Assembly: GCA_917880885.1 (NCBI GenBank)
Contig: OU862918.1
Location: 496,001-560,000 of the forward strand
Direction of reading: 5' to 3'
From: Limnephilus marmoratus
Taxonomy: Eukaryota > Arthropoda > Insecta > Trichoptera > Limnephilidae
Length of the DNA stretch: 64,000 nucleotides
Made by a program: the position numbers and the translations under genes. Positions 21,316-31,495 of this stretch are shown piece by piece; position 1 is the stretch's first letter; each line of letters opens with the position of its first letter. The notes below the pieces were generated by a model, which was not told the origin of the DNA, did no database searches, and saw only the letters and a list, made by a program, of their open reading frames with translations.

Positions 21316-21650
21316 GTAATGCGTGCTTTCATCCCGCAACAAAATATCCCCGACAAAATATTCTACGGACATCATCCTCCATCAAAATATCTACTACAAC
21401 TTAACCTAACCTTACCAAACTAAACAAAAAATGGTACATGGGACAATAAATTATTGTTTAAAAACAGTAAAATGGGACAAAAATAAAACAGAAAACAATA
21501 ATTTTATTGCCTTTACTTTTTTGACCCATTTTTTGTTAGGTTAGGCTAGGTTTTAGTAGATGTTTTGCTGGGGGATGTTTTGTCCGTAAGATATTTTTCG
21601 GAGAATATGTTGTCGAGAATATTTTGACGCGGGATGAAAAGTAGCGGAAC
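21316..21650. mobile_element. Foldback element with ~100-bp arms
   Basis: The left arm (gctttcatcccgcaacaaaa ... caaaatatctactacaactt aacctaacc) is mirrored, with mismatches, by the right arm (ggttaggctaggttttagta ... aatattttgacgcgggatga aaag). The arms contain repeated 'aaaatatnnnc' units. The middle is a diverged T/A-rich 100-150 bp with an internal 'ttattgtttaaaaacag' inverted repeat. No ORF. Confidence 0.7.
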
Positions 21651-21924
21651 CATTCTGGACAAATGTAAATGGAATCCGTAATATAAGTCATATAAGTAGG
21701 GTGTTCACTGTTCAGATTGAATTCATTGCAGCATTTCATTATTTCGGGGTCTTGTTAAGTAGGCTGAGTTGTAACTAAGAAGGTGAAACGATAATACTGA
21801 TGATATTATATTATTAAGGTGGCATTTTCTCAAAACAACCTATAATTGATCTGTTTTTTTTTTAAACTGTCGGGAATACGAAAGCGAATAAGTGAAAGCG
21901 AGAAATCGTGTTGGAATAAAGAGT

Positions 21925-22112
21925 GCCTTTTTCCAAAGAGCAGCTCGGCTGTGCAACGATTTGCCAGCCTCTGGTTCCTACAACTTGAGTCCCTTCAAGA
22001 CCCAGGTTCGCTCCTTCCCTTATACAAAAATTCCTTCAACACAACATTCCTCAGGATGACATAGGTCCGTAGAGGAATTATTTTCCTCAGAGCTGCGATG
22101 TGAAGTTTGTAA
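21925..22112 (+). pseudogene. LINE 3' end: RT C-terminal tail and 3' hairpin
   Basis: The plus-strand translation 'SSAVQRFASLWFLQLESLQD' parallels the tail of the RT at 28905-29346. It is followed by 'aggatgacataggtccgtag', 'aggaattattttcctcagag' and a TGTGAAGTTTGTAAAAA end. This is the terminal hairpin tail used by this LINE family and by SINE2. Severely 5'-truncated. Confidence 0.65.
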
Positions 22113-22448
22113 AAACAAGCTAGTCCCAGAAGGACGATGCTTGCTGAAAAGGAAAGTGTGAAGATTGTAGTTGTAGTACATTCTGATGGAATTCATATCA
22201 CGTAAACAGGTTTCAAGTACCTACAGATGTGACTCTTCTGATACTCGTATAATAGAAAAACAAGATTATTCCTCGGGTATTGTATGCCCGGGGCCTTTTG
22301 ATTTTGATGCCATTATCGGTTCCACCTCAAATAGTTACCTTTAACAGCTCACCAGACGTAAATAAAATAATACGAACCCATTTTTCCGCATACGTTGAAT
22401 TTCTGAAAATGTTGCAAAAGTTTTACTGATTTAGGGATAACGGTGTAA
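22113..22448. other. No recognisable feature
   Basis: Nothing supported in this stretch. Confidence 0.3.
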
Positions 22449-22822
22449 ATTTTTATTTTATATGAATACCTCACAAGATTCCCAGCTGCTCGCATCTGGA
22501 GCCAGTAAGACTATGGCATCCCCAATTGGGGTATGTTGTGAGGCTGAAGGTAATGGAGAGGGAAGAAAATGGGGAACAGGAATGTACCTGACTATTCACA
22601 TCTGGTCAATTCGTTCGGTCAACGTTTCAATTCTGAATGATAGTTTTAGGCGATACTAAGAGTATCTTCCACTCTGGAACGTGCCACAAATATACTACAT
22701 ACATATATATTATTTTAAATGAGTTGATTGTGAAAGAACACAAATTAATCGTATGAAATTTATTTTCCCACGCCGGGATTCGATCCCGCGACCTTAAGAT
22801 TACCCCTCGACCAAGCCGGCCT
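22449..22822 (-). mobile_element. tRNA-derived SINE1, nearly complete
   Basis: On the minus strand: head remnant (GGCCGGCTTGGTCGAGGG), B box (GGTCGCGGGATCGAATCCCG at about 22773-22793), AT linker, then the body to 'gaatcttgtgaggtattca'. The A-box region is diverged and the body has a deletion near 22600-22650, so it is probably silent. Confidence 0.85.
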
Positions 22823-23404
22823 CCAAAAATAAAATAATCCGCCCGTAATACAATCGCGTGAAATGATTCCAATAGAGCACACTTCGTTTGAAAACCCCGC
22901 GCAAAAGGTTAAAAATAGCTTCGGCAACACTTAACTATAACTTCAACATCTTTCGTAAACCGTTGCTAGAAACGTTGCTTTCGCAGCACACTTATTGAAA
23001 AATTTTTACTTTATTTAAATAGTTTCTTGCAAACGGTCATCACTCTTTAGTCATTACGGTAAAACGAAACGGTTTCGATTTCTTTGAAAACTACAATGCC
23101 CATCTCTACATACATAGCACCACTTAAATTACCCGCTCCATTCCGAGATTCCAAACAAATAAATTATTAACCTTATTTAAAAATATACTAGATCATAACA
23201 ATATACTACATCATAACAATATGATTTAACATCCAGAGGACTTACTTGCAGTACAATATTATATTTCTCTACAACTCTACATATGCTTAATAGACGAACA
23301 CAATATTAACTTATTGGAATAATTTAAATAAAAGTTCCCAAATAAAAATAACTGTATTTTTATATATTGTTACCATTTAATAATATTCATTACCATTTTT
23401 AATA
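22823..23404. other. No recognisable feature
   Basis: AT-rich. A short direct repeat (atcataacaatat) occurs at 23193-23222. No gene. Confidence 0.3.
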
Positions 23405-23800
23405 TTGGAGGTAAATATGGATACCGCCGCCCCGGGAACCATTTATTGGATAACCAACACTTGTGCCATAGGTGTGTTATTTTATTCTTCTGTTATCTTC
23501 TACCCCGAGTGGTCCGCACCGTTTGGTGACTTGGTGGCGGATGTCCCTACCTACCAACCAACTGCCCGGTAGGCCAGATCGGGAGACCCACCGGTTTATG
23601 GAGACCTTTTGACCTCTCTGGCTGGACGCTCTCGGATCAACGCCTTGCACCGCAGTGGGAGGGATGGATGGACGTTTGTCACCATATTCCTTTATTATAC
23701 CATTTTCCTTCCCAGAACTTCCTCTTCTTCCCTTCTTAAAAATACCCTCCATATGGCATCCCTAAAGATGACATAGACCTTGAGGAGAAGGTCTAAAAGG
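23405..23800 (+). mobile_element. SINE2, most complete single copy
   Basis: Block order: 'aatatggataccgccgcccc', 'gaaccatttattggataacc', 'gtggtccgcaccgtttggtg', 'gccagatcgggagacccacc', 'tggctggacgctctcgg', 'ccttgcaccgcagtgggagg', CT-rich 'cttcctcttcttcccttctt', then 'accctccatatggcatccc' and a decayed tail hairpin. No clear A or B box was found, so the source RNA of its head is unknown. It has no coding capacity. Confidence 0.7.
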
Positions 23801-23909
23801 TCCTCGACTATCTTGCTGGTAGTTGTATGCAAAATTAATTTATTTTGTCGCAGTTGTCATCTCCCTATTCCATAAAAAAACATTATTTCATGCACTGACA
23901 AGCAACCGA

Positions 23910-24020
23910 AAAAGAAGGGGGGGAAGGTTGGAGGGAGGAGGGGGAATGGTGAGGGGGCAGGGGGGAAGGGGGAGGGGGGTTGATGGGGGGAGTGGATTGG
24001 GGAGAGGGAAGGTGGAGGAG
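23910..24020 (+). repeat. Purine-rich (G/A) low-complexity tract
   Basis: Long runs of GGGGGAAGG-type sequence with very few pyrimidines. Immediately after it comes 'tatgcgagcgaagccgtggg' and 'aaagctagt', reminiscent of the ends of widespread insect repeats. ORFs read through it are low-complexity artefacts. Confidence 0.7.
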
Positions 24021-24419
24021 GCGGAGTGGGAATCTTCTAATATTATGCGAGCGAAGCCGTGGGATAAAGCTAGTACATTTATATTTTTGATATTACATGA
24101 AGTTTTGAAATTTTCCATGTTTGGAAAGTTTTATTTTTTGTTTTAAAATTCTTCGTGGAAAATCTGATTATTTAAGTTTAGAGAGAAGGTCGGGAATTTT
24201 TTTGTTATGCAAATTTTGGAATCTTTTCATGTTTTAAGCGTTCCAAAAATTTCTTCTGAGAAAATTGAGTCGGGAAATTGTATTTGTTTTTGAAAACTAA
24301 GAAATTCCATTTTGTTAATTTTCTTTCTGACAGTTCTCATCAGGGATGCTGGCTAAGATATCAACGGTTCTGTTTAAAAAATAAGAGGACTCCACTTCTT
24401 TTCTATATCGTTTCTATAT

Positions 24420-24600
24420 CGCAGCCGCGGGAGGAAGGAATAAGGGAAGGAGAAGGCAGGGAAAGTGAAAGGGAAACGCGGGATGGGTCGATGCGGGACG
24501 GGGAAAGCGGGGAAGGGGGACTTGGAAAAGAACACACAGAGGAGGGGTGACGGAGAGGTGGACCTCGAAGGAGGGGCAGAGGAAGGGATTGCACAATAGC
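24420..24600 (+). repeat. Second purine-rich low-complexity tract
   Basis: G/A-rich DNA (gaggaaggaataagggaagg and similar) lies 400 bp from the first tract. The minus-strand 'proteins' rich in Pro/Ser/Phe come from composition, not from genes. Confidence 0.65.
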
Positions 24601-25031
24601 CGTAGGGAAAAGCAAGGGTAAATTTGGAAAATCCATACTTGTCACACTGAGAGCTGTAAATGGCCTGTTTATGGGTCGAAAAACGTTCTGGTACATTCGT
24701 GTACGCACTAGACGGAAAAACAAAAAAAATGTGTATCGAAAAGCACTTTAATAAAAGAATATTCAATTCTTTAATAAAATTATTGAAATCCTATTTTTTC
24801 AAACGATAGGTATTTGGAAAACGAGTCATAAGTAGGTACAAACTCTGTTCTGATAGCTGTCCTGATTATCTCCAAGTACCAAACTTTGTACATCCAGATA
24901 TGATGGGCGCAGTTTGTATCTTTTTTAAATCTTATCATGTATTTTGTATGTAAACATCTTGTATTAGGTCTGGATATTTTTGAGACCGTAAACTTTATTG
25001 CATTTTCCTGATTTTGTTTTTTTATGCATTT

Positions 25032-25415
25032 CTATAGTCCATCATAAAGGATACCATATTTTAACTTTTTGATATCAACAGTACATAAATCAAATGAGTG
25101 GTTATAATAATTCATAAAATCTGATATGACATGTTTCTTTGAAAGATTTGTAAAGAGATTCTTCATATGTTGTGTCTGTATGTTGCTTCCGTGAAATGTT
25201 TTATAAAATTTTTCTTCATACATATATTGTGTCTGCATATTGGGTTGGGTTGGGTTTAACTTTACAAAAGTACCAATTGGCGATCCCTTAATGAGTTTTG
25301 ATAACTTACTACTTTTGATAGTTTTGATTACAACGCATGCCGGGTACTCGCTAGTGGTATATAAATGGAAACAAAAATATGGTTCTAAAAGGGTTAACAG
25401 TGCTTCATTAACCAA
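25032..25415 (-). CDS. Unrecognised 127-codon ORF, doubtful
   Basis: I do not recognise the product. It has no signal peptide or obvious membrane segment. A 'NMQTQYMYEEKFYKTFHGSN' and 'NIQTQHMKNLF' pair reflects a short internal DNA duplication (25150-25240). No splice or promoter context supports it. It could be a fragment of an unknown element or chance. The surrounding 24600-26200 has no other support. Confidence 0.12.
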   Translation of the reverse strand: MVNEALLTLLEPYFCFHLYTTSEYPACVVIKTIKSSKLSKLIKGSPIGTFVKLNPTQPNMQTQYMYEEKFYKTFHGSNIQTQHMKNLFTNLSKKHVISDFMNYYNHSFDLCTVDIKKLKYGILYDGL

Positions 25416-26207
25416 TAACTAGTAGGTAAACTAAATAGAATCAATCTTGATATGAAATTAAATCAATCTTGATGTCAAATATGAGAATATGATATCGTAT
25501 TTGGACACATCCACTCATATAATACACACATATTGTGGGACTTTGTTATGAAATAAGTAATATCAGATTAACAACTTCAAAGAATTTTTCTGCTTCTGTA
25601 ATTTATTTGGATTTACCCGACCATGTCAAGTCCCAAGAGATATGTAATTTAATTTTCAAACGGGGCTTTCAGACAGAAATTGAATAGCGGTCATTTTTAA
25701 CGCTAGCGGCAGTTCTGGCCATTGAATTCTACCTAGCATGGCTGCTTCCATGCTTTAAACTTTAGACGAATAAACCATTTAAAATAAAGTACTCTTCCAC
25801 AGTATAAAACCCAAAAATTGGTTAAAAGTTTGAAAACATGACCGTTTTGTTATTTTAAAGCATTTTATCAAAGGAACAGTCAGGGAGGCAGCACGTTCAG
25901 GAGGTCAATCGGACCGCAGCGGTCGTTCTGACGATAACTGTATTTGGAATTAGAAGTAAAAACAAATCCAACAGTTTTTCAGGTTTATCAAATGAAAATA
26001 ACAATATCTGTTTTGACAATCTACTCGACTAATTGAAGTTTAAAAATAAAATGAACAGAGACAGAAGTGTGTTTCGGGAGCGTCCTTACGAACGAAGCAT
26101 GAAATAAGGTCATTAAATGTTTCATAGGTTCTTCTGCTAAACTATCATACTTATTTCTGTTTGGACTTTTGAGTTTCGAAAAGAGCCATAAAAATCGTTT
26201 TTTTTAC

Positions 26208-26612
26208 ATAAGCTCTACACAGGAAGCAAAATAAAATCCCTCAAGGCCGGTGTGATCTTTGGGGATGCTTCGTGGGGGTTATTTTTAGAGAAAAGAAAGG
26301 AAGTTCTGGGAAGGAAAAACGTACAAGGGGTGGGGAGGAATCTAGGGGTCAGGGTGTCTAGGAGTGACAGACTTATTTTTCTATCCCTACCAATGGGGTG
26401 CAAGGTGATTGGTTGAGAGATAGCGACAAGCCTAGGTTTCCCTTTGCCAGTCTCGCCACGCAGTGGATGGGTAAATGGTCACCAGAAATAGACAAAGGTC
26501 ACCCCTTGAACTAGGGAATCTGCTAGGTTTCCAAAATTAGCCAACCACTTGGGTGTTGGTTATCCAATAAATGGTTCCCGGGGTGACGGTTCCCAAATCC
26601 GCTTCCCGAATT
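26208..26612 (-). mobile_element. SINE2 copy, near complete, minus strand
   Basis: Starts at the tail (TGTGTAGAGCTTATGTA on the minus strand) with a decayed hairpin (ccggccttgaggg). It continues through 'cttcctttcttttctctaaa', 'ccccattggtaggg' and 'tgactggcaaagggaaac' to the 'gggaaccgtcaccccgggaa' / 'ccatttattggataaccaac' end. Same block order as 23405-23800. Confidence 0.7.
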
Positions 26613-26661
26613 GCTACATCACCTAGCTCATGTATGTACTATACATACATACACTGTTTAT

Positions 26662-26905
26662 ATATTTTTTAGTTAACTCCACACATGAGGACTGAGGAAA
26701 ATAATTTCCCTCAGGACCTATGTCATCTTTATGGATGCTGTGTGGGGAGTCTTTGGTGGAAAGGAAGGGGTAAATCCGGGTCTTGAACTCTTGAGAATAC
26801 CCACGTCGCGGGTGAGTGGAAACACAGAGGGCGGTAAATCGTTCCACAGCCGAGCTGTTGAACACAAGAACGAGTCGTGAAAACGACAAAACGGATAATA
26901 AATGT
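26662..26905 (-). pseudogene. LINE 3' end: RT C-terminal tail and hairpin
   Basis: On the minus strand: 'HDSFLCSTARLWNDLPPSVF' followed by 'VGILKSSRPGFTPSFPPK', the RT C-terminal tail. Then comes the 3' tail hairpin at 26690-26717 (gaggaaaataatttccctca on the plus strand) ending in 'tccacacatgag ... agttaact'. This is the cleanest match of RT tail and hairpin after 28905-29346. Strongly 5'-truncated. Confidence 0.75.
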
Positions 26906-26934
26906 AGAGAATAATGTTCTGAACCATCGTGCAA

Positions 26935-27540
26935 AAGCTGCTTAGCTTTGTCATTCGCAATTCTCGCTCATTGCATAACCATTTAACAATAAGACTCCTT
27001 TACAACTCTCTAGTTCTAAGTGCATTGGAGTCGAACTGCATAATACGAATAACTAAGAATGCTGGGTTTCGTCCTACGTACTGCGAGAAATTTCGGAGAC
27101 ACTCGGATTCTCATAGTACTATGCTTTGTTTAAGAGTAGGCTTGAGAGTGGGTCGGTGGTTTGGAGCCCACACCAAGTGAAGTATTCTTTCATGTTGAAG
27201 ATGGTTCACAAGAGATTTAGGGCTACTATCCGTGGCTCTATCCTACATAACTGACTTTTTCTTAGGCTTGCTCGGTGTGAACCATCTACGGGTCAGAAGG
27301 GATAATATACTAATTGTAACACATTTCTTCAGACTGATTCGTGAATGGTTCGAAAACTCGACTATCATGGAGTGCATTAGTTTCTACTTTCCCGATGGTT
27401 ATCCCATCACCGACAACATGGACTGTTTTATTTCCCAGCTTTGCAGAACTAACTTGCCAATAGACATGCCAGTCGGGAGAGCTGTCTTGTTGTTAAATAG
27501 AATCACTTTGAATATCGATATGTTTAAAAAAAATTAAGTA
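26935..27540 (+). pseudogene. Non-LTR reverse transcriptase, C-terminal half, decayed
   Basis: The first part (26938-27100) reads 'FVIRNSRSLHNHLTIRLLYN' and 'SLVLSALESN', corresponding to the xxLYxSLVRSxLExxxxIW region of jockey-like RTs. The last part (27232-27537) reads 'LGLLGVNHLRVRRDNILIVT' and 'HFFRLIREWFENSTIMECIS', corresponding to the LGxxxLxxRRxxxxxxFxxxLxxG region and what follows. A frameshift and a deletion separate them. It has no catalytic domain and no terminal hairpin. Confidence 0.7.
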
Positions 27541-28110
27541 AAATTTATAGTGCAAGCTTTGTTGCCCTTAATATATCTTATCTTAAATATTTTCGCTCTA
27601 TTTAAAACGCTGTGAAATGATAATTTTGAAACATTTTTTAAATGAATAATTTGACTTGAATTGAATTGAATTGTAATAATGTGAATTGAATATGGGTGGT
27701 GCACGAATCATCTTTTATTTTAAACACTATAAGAACTGATAATTTTTTTTTTTTTTGCCTCCACGAAATGAATCCAAATTTTTATCAATCTCATTTAATT
27801 CTAGGTAAGACAAACTACCGCAAACTAGAAACAGTCGACTAAAAATATGTAGCTAGATTATTGTCGAGCGAGTCGTTCAAATCTGGATCAGAATTCACCC
27901 ATGAGATGGGCGACCTTCTAAATACGGTAAATGTCAAATTCGGCATATCCTTTGAAACCTCCGGTGAGCGAGTGTTGGTATTATATATTAAATGGAGGTA
28001 TCTACGGTACCTGCTTTTTAACCAAATAGGTAGACAATGTTATATAACCTGTTATGTTGCAAAATTATGTACATGAAGAAAATAAATAAATAAAATATTA
28101 CTTTGTCAAC
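27541..28110. other. No gene; (GAATT)n-like microsatellite
   Basis: Short direct repeats of 'gaattgaattgaattg' at 27657-27675. Otherwise AT-rich with nothing recognised. Confidence 0.35.
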
Positions 28111-28498
28111 ACGGCCGTCGTAGTGCAGCGGTAAGGCGCTTGACTCGCATTCCGGCGTGTAAGTAAAATTTATTGATTAATTTGTGTATTTCACAATTTA
28201 TTTTTTAAATAATATATAGTACGAGTATATTTGCGGCACGTTCCAGAGTGGAAGATACTCTCAGTATCGCCCTGGTGTAAGACCACCATTCAGAATTGAA
28301 AGGTTGCCTGAAATGGCTTTAGCCGTGTTTGGTGACCAGATCTGAATAGCTAGGTACTTCCGCACCTTCCTCTTCCCTAGCTCCTTCCCTCCCACTACCT
28401 TTAGCCTCACAACATACCCCAATTGGGGATGCCATAGTCTCACTGGCTCCAGACGGGAGCAGTTGGGACTCTTGTGCGGTATTCATGTAAAAAAAAAA
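28111..28498 (+). mobile_element. tRNA-derived SINE1 with B box deleted
   Basis: The head keeps an A box (TAGTGCAGCGGTAAGGC) but jumps from 'ctcgcattccggcgtg' directly to the AT linker, losing the B box. The rest of the body is full length and ends in a 10-A tail (28489-28498). Without a B box its own pol III transcription should be impaired, so the deletion probably arose after or during insertion. Confidence 0.9.
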
Positions 28499-28521
28499 CT
28501 CATACACGATATAATTATACA

Positions 28522-28590
28522 TGGTGTTGAGGGACGTACTTGTCTTACTTTAACCAGTGTGTTTCGGGATATATGATAAATAGAGAATGA
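28522..28590 (+). repeat. Isolated end of the 40091-40444 MITE family
   Basis: 'tggtgttgagggacgtact' and 'cttactttaaccagtgtgtt' match the left arm of the MITE at 40091 (gggtgttaaggaacgtactt, cttactttagccagtgattt). Only this arm is present. Confidence 0.6.
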
Positions 28591-28639
28591 CTAACCCTCG
28601 ACTCTGTGCAGAAACGGACGGTCCGTCTGATACATTGAC

Positions 28640-28845
28640 ATACAAGGACATTCATTGACATAACACAAGGACGTGCAAGGAAATCAGGCTTCAAAAAAAA
28701 GTATCAGAACAGTTTACCGTACAAAGGAATGAAGTTATATAACACGCTACCAGAAACATTAAAGTCCACACCGATTGGAAAGTTCCAGATGTATTGTAGG
28801 TGCTACATAAAACTACATAAAATTTCGTTTGCAACATGAAATATC
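28640..28845 (+). pseudogene. Non-LTR reverse transcriptase, extreme C-terminus
   Basis: The plus-strand translation around 28690-28830 gives 'LPYKGMKLYNTLPETLKSTP' and 'IGKFQMYCRCYIK'. This matches the F/LxxGLxxYNxLPxxIKxxxxxxxFKxxxxxYL end common to LINE RTs. The rest is absent. It ends without a visible poly(A). Confidence 0.55.
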
Positions 28846-28904
28846 ATAATTAATTAGAAATTTTGTAAACTCAGATGTACACATTACTAAAAGAAAATTT
28901 CATA

Positions 28905-29346
28905 AATTACAAAAAATACTAAAAATAGATCCTCCTAATTTAACAGACCGATTGCAATCTTTAGAGAATTTGCGTCGGGTGGGAATGCTATCCATGTTCT
29001 ACCGTTATTTCAATGGAAGATGCTCCGAGGAACTAGCGTCATTGATCCCTTCGGCACCGGTGCATAGACAAACACGCCAAAAGCGTGCCCAAAATATGTA
29101 CACGGTTGACATTGGTCACGTGAGAAGGGGTGGCTTCTTTGACTCGTTCTTGTGTTCAACAACTCGACTGTGGAATAATTTGCCGGCCTTTGTGTCCCTC
29201 CTTCCTACAACATGGGTCTCTTCAAGACCAATGTTCATTCCTTCCTCTCCTCAAAAAGACCCTCCGCACAGCATCTCAGATGACATAGGCCCTGAGGGAT
29301 ATTATTTTCCTCAGGGCCTCCCGTGTGGAGTTAATGTAAAAAAATG
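28905..29346 (+). pseudogene. LINE 3' end: RT C-terminus and complete 3' hairpin tail
   Basis: Reads 'DPPNLTDRLQSLENLRRVGM' and 'LSMFYRYFNGRCSEELASLI', then 'DSFLCSTTRLWNNLPAFVSL'. This is the classic C-terminus of an insect jockey/CR1-like RT (LxxRRxVGxLSxFYRYxxGxCSxEL...). A frameshift lies near 29200. After it comes the tail 'gatgacataggccctgaggg', 'atattattttcctcagggcc', 'tcccgtgtggagttaatgta' and an A run. The hairpin (CCTGAGG...CCTCAGG) is intact. This copy best defines the LINE that shares its tail with SINE2. Confidence 0.8.
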
Positions 29347-29797
29347 ACACATCATGTGTCTATGAGGCATTATTATTTTGAGGAATGGAAAGGAGGTGTC
29401 GCATTCGACCTCACATCTTTGTAGTCGTTACACCAAGCGCCGCGGTTGTGAGGCCGCAGCAAAACTCCATTCGAGCAATTTTTAAGAAACTCCTGTCAGG
29501 GAAGCAGGCAAATTTTACAAGTGCAATGTTAGATGGTTAAATCAGGTATTATTCAATATAAGAAGTCGATTAGAAATCATAAATTTATTTCTATATTTTA
29601 TTTACATAACAGTGAAATATAAAAAATAATTCGTAACATAACTCACCCCAAACCAGACCGTGAAAAATGCTCTATTAACTGACAGAAAAAAATATTTGCA
29701 CCTTTGGGTTCGAGACCCAGAGTTGCGCTAATATTGTCTTCATTAATTCAATATTACAATTTGGGGTTTTACTCATAAAGTAAAAAAAAAAATAGAA
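29347..29797. other. No recognisable feature
   Basis: No gene or repeat family recognised. Confidence 0.3.
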
Positions 29798-29919
29798 AAA
29801 TGAAATTATTCAACTTTGTATAAACCACTTATATGATGCACAAATCCGACCGGTTTCGGAACAAACGTTCCTTCGTCAGGGAAAGCTTATACTAATTTGA
29901 CAGTTTCGAACAAAGTTTT
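29798..29919 (-). repeat. Left outer arm of a PLE-type palindrome, with hammerhead-like motif
   Basis: This arm is the reverse complement of 35408-35525. It contains, on the minus strand, TCC, CTGACGA, a perfect GGAAC/GTTCC hairpin, GAAACCGGTC, then GGA (29883 down to 29847). It is separated from its partner by the LTR retrotransposon at 29920-35017, which inserted after the palindrome formed. GTTTT at 29915-29919 is the left copy of that element's target duplication. Confidence 0.8.
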
Positions 29920-30156
29920 TGTGATGTCCGTCTGAGCAGTTGTGTCGAGCCAAATCAGATGCGGACTTACATGTGTGTGTAGACGAATTATGGTGGGTAG
30001 TACTCAAATGAAGAGAGTAACAGTTTACTGTACAGGTATTTATTAGGGGAGCTGCTAAAGCAAAAGAGAACGAATCTAGCATGCGTCGCCTTATTATATA
30101 GATTCGCGCAAGCATGCTATCTCGCTTGCACTCATACAATACACACAGACATTACA
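29920..30156 (-). repeat. 3' LTR of the Gypsy element
   Basis: 237 bp, beginning TGTAATGTCTGTG and ending GACATCACA on the coding strand (TG...CA). It matches the other LTR except for TTA at about 30093 and a few single-base differences. Confidence 0.95.
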
Positions 30157-30166
30157 CCCCCACACT
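30157..30166 (-). other. Candidate polypurine tract
   Basis: AGTGTGGGGG on the coding strand lies directly against the 3' LTR. It has the expected position and composition for the plus-strand primer. Confidence 0.6.
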
Positions 30167-30362
30167 TAAACAATAATTACATGATATATATATATATATA
30201 TTTTGACCTAACTTATACAATCTTAAATTTCTACATATTTCATTATATTTTATTCTATATATACATTTTCTCTAACATGTAATTATACAAACTTATTTTA
30301 TTTAAACTTTTTTTTCTTATTTAACTTTGGATAGCGTGGGCGTGGTTGAGGTCTGGAACTCC

Positions 30363-30641
30363 CTACCCATGGTGGCTGCGATCTGCAAAAAACAGGGGAA
30401 TTAGTATTGGCCCTGTCCACATCTGAGAGTGGACCAAAGTCCAACACATTATCAGAACAATAGTCACTCTCCCCCCACCTAACCTTCTATCAGAAAGCTG
30501 ATCGTGGTGTCTTTTCCAAACCTGGCCTGTTGAATGTATCTTAACCATATAGGTTCTACTCCCTAATCTTTTGATAATTGTACCCAAAATCCAATTATTG
30601 TTTTTATTTCTAAGATCTTTGGTCAAAACTTTTGATCCCAA
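30363..30641 (-). pseudogene. Gypsy integrase C-terminal part
   Basis: The block 'TIIKRLGSRTYMVKIHSTGQ' followed by 'VWKRHHDQL' is the typical end of Ty3/Gypsy integrases, an SH3-like region of the form GxxxYxVxxxxGxxWxRHxDQL. It probably contacts DNA or chromatin. It is separated from the integrase core (ends 30861) by about 220 bases whose frame changes more than once, so it is not joined to the catalytic domain in this copy. The true polyprotein end lies shortly after. Confidence 0.75.
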
Positions 30642-30860
30642 ATCAAAGAATTTTTTAAATTTTCTTCCCCGGTAATATTTTTTTTTTACTGTTTTGAATA
30701 GCTACCATTTTATTTTTTACTTTATCATCAATTTTTTAAAAATCACTACACTTGTCATTATTCATTTTTGGAACAACTGTGTTAAAAATTGAACGAATTT
30801 TTCTACCTAATATCAATTTAAAATGACAGTAATTTATCGTCCAGATCCCTTGGAAATCTG

Positions 30861-31145
30861 TTATTCGCTAATATTTTTTTTTAATTTTTTGACTATTTTG
30901 ACAGCATTTTCTGCCAAGCCATTTGAAGCCGGGTGCTGGACTGCTGACGTCATATGTTCAATATTAAATTCACGACAAAATTCCTGAAATAAAGCTGACG
31001 TGAAAGCTGTTCCATTATCACTTACAATTTTTTCCGGTATACCAAAGTTAGAAAACATTTTCTTTAATATTTTGATTGCACTAACTGAATCTACTATTGG
31101 TACTATTTGACAATCCACCCACTTTGTGGTAGCGTCTACCACCAC
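30861..31145 (-). pseudogene. Gypsy integrase catalytic core (DDE)
   Basis: Contains 'VVDATTKW' (first Asp), 'GIPEKIVSDNGTAFTS' (second Asp) and 'QHPASNGLAENAVKIVKK' (Glu), with 35 residues between the second Asp and the Glu. This D,D-35-E triad is complete. It would insert the cDNA into the genome. It is in the same frame as the zinc domain upstream; the two are cut by one TAA at 31155-31157. It ends in a stop just after an A9 run, where a 1-base shift would reopen the frame. Confidence 0.9.
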
Positions 31146-31154
31146 AAAAAAATT

Positions 31155-31436
31155 TTAATTACCGAAAGGACCTAGATGGTCTATATGAATACGGTTCCAA
31201 ACTAAATTATTCACTGGCCAACTCGCCAATATCACTTTGGAAGGAGTAGGTAAACATACTGCACACCTAGTACACTGTTTTACCTCCTTCTCAATATCAG
31301 CATTAATACCTAACCAGAAAAAATAATTTCTAGCTAAACTTTTCGATTTCACTATACCCAGGTGCGAACGGTGAATAAATTTCAAAACTGATTCTTTTAA
31401 TTCCACTGGTACTACCAGTTTACTATCATAAAACAA
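31155..31436 (-). pseudogene. Gypsy integrase N-terminal zinc-binding domain
   Basis: 'FIHRSHLGIVKSKSLARNYF' and 'FWLGINADIEKEVKQCTRC' give the HHCC zinc motif: two His near residues 22 and 25, two Cys near 55 and 58. 'HIDHLGPFGN' marks the start of the core region. A single in-frame TAA ends it. The frame upstream joins the RT-RNase H ORF only through a frameshift near 31470-31500, which contains a run of nine A and another stop. Confidence 0.9.
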
Positions 31437-31495
31437 ACAAGCATCGTGAGTTGATAACTTATCTCTAATATGCTAAAATTTTAATAAATCAGAAT

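Noticed and set aside
23823..24766. Gly-rich and Pro/Ser-rich ORFs on both strands
   Set aside because: They come from purine-rich low-complexity DNA.
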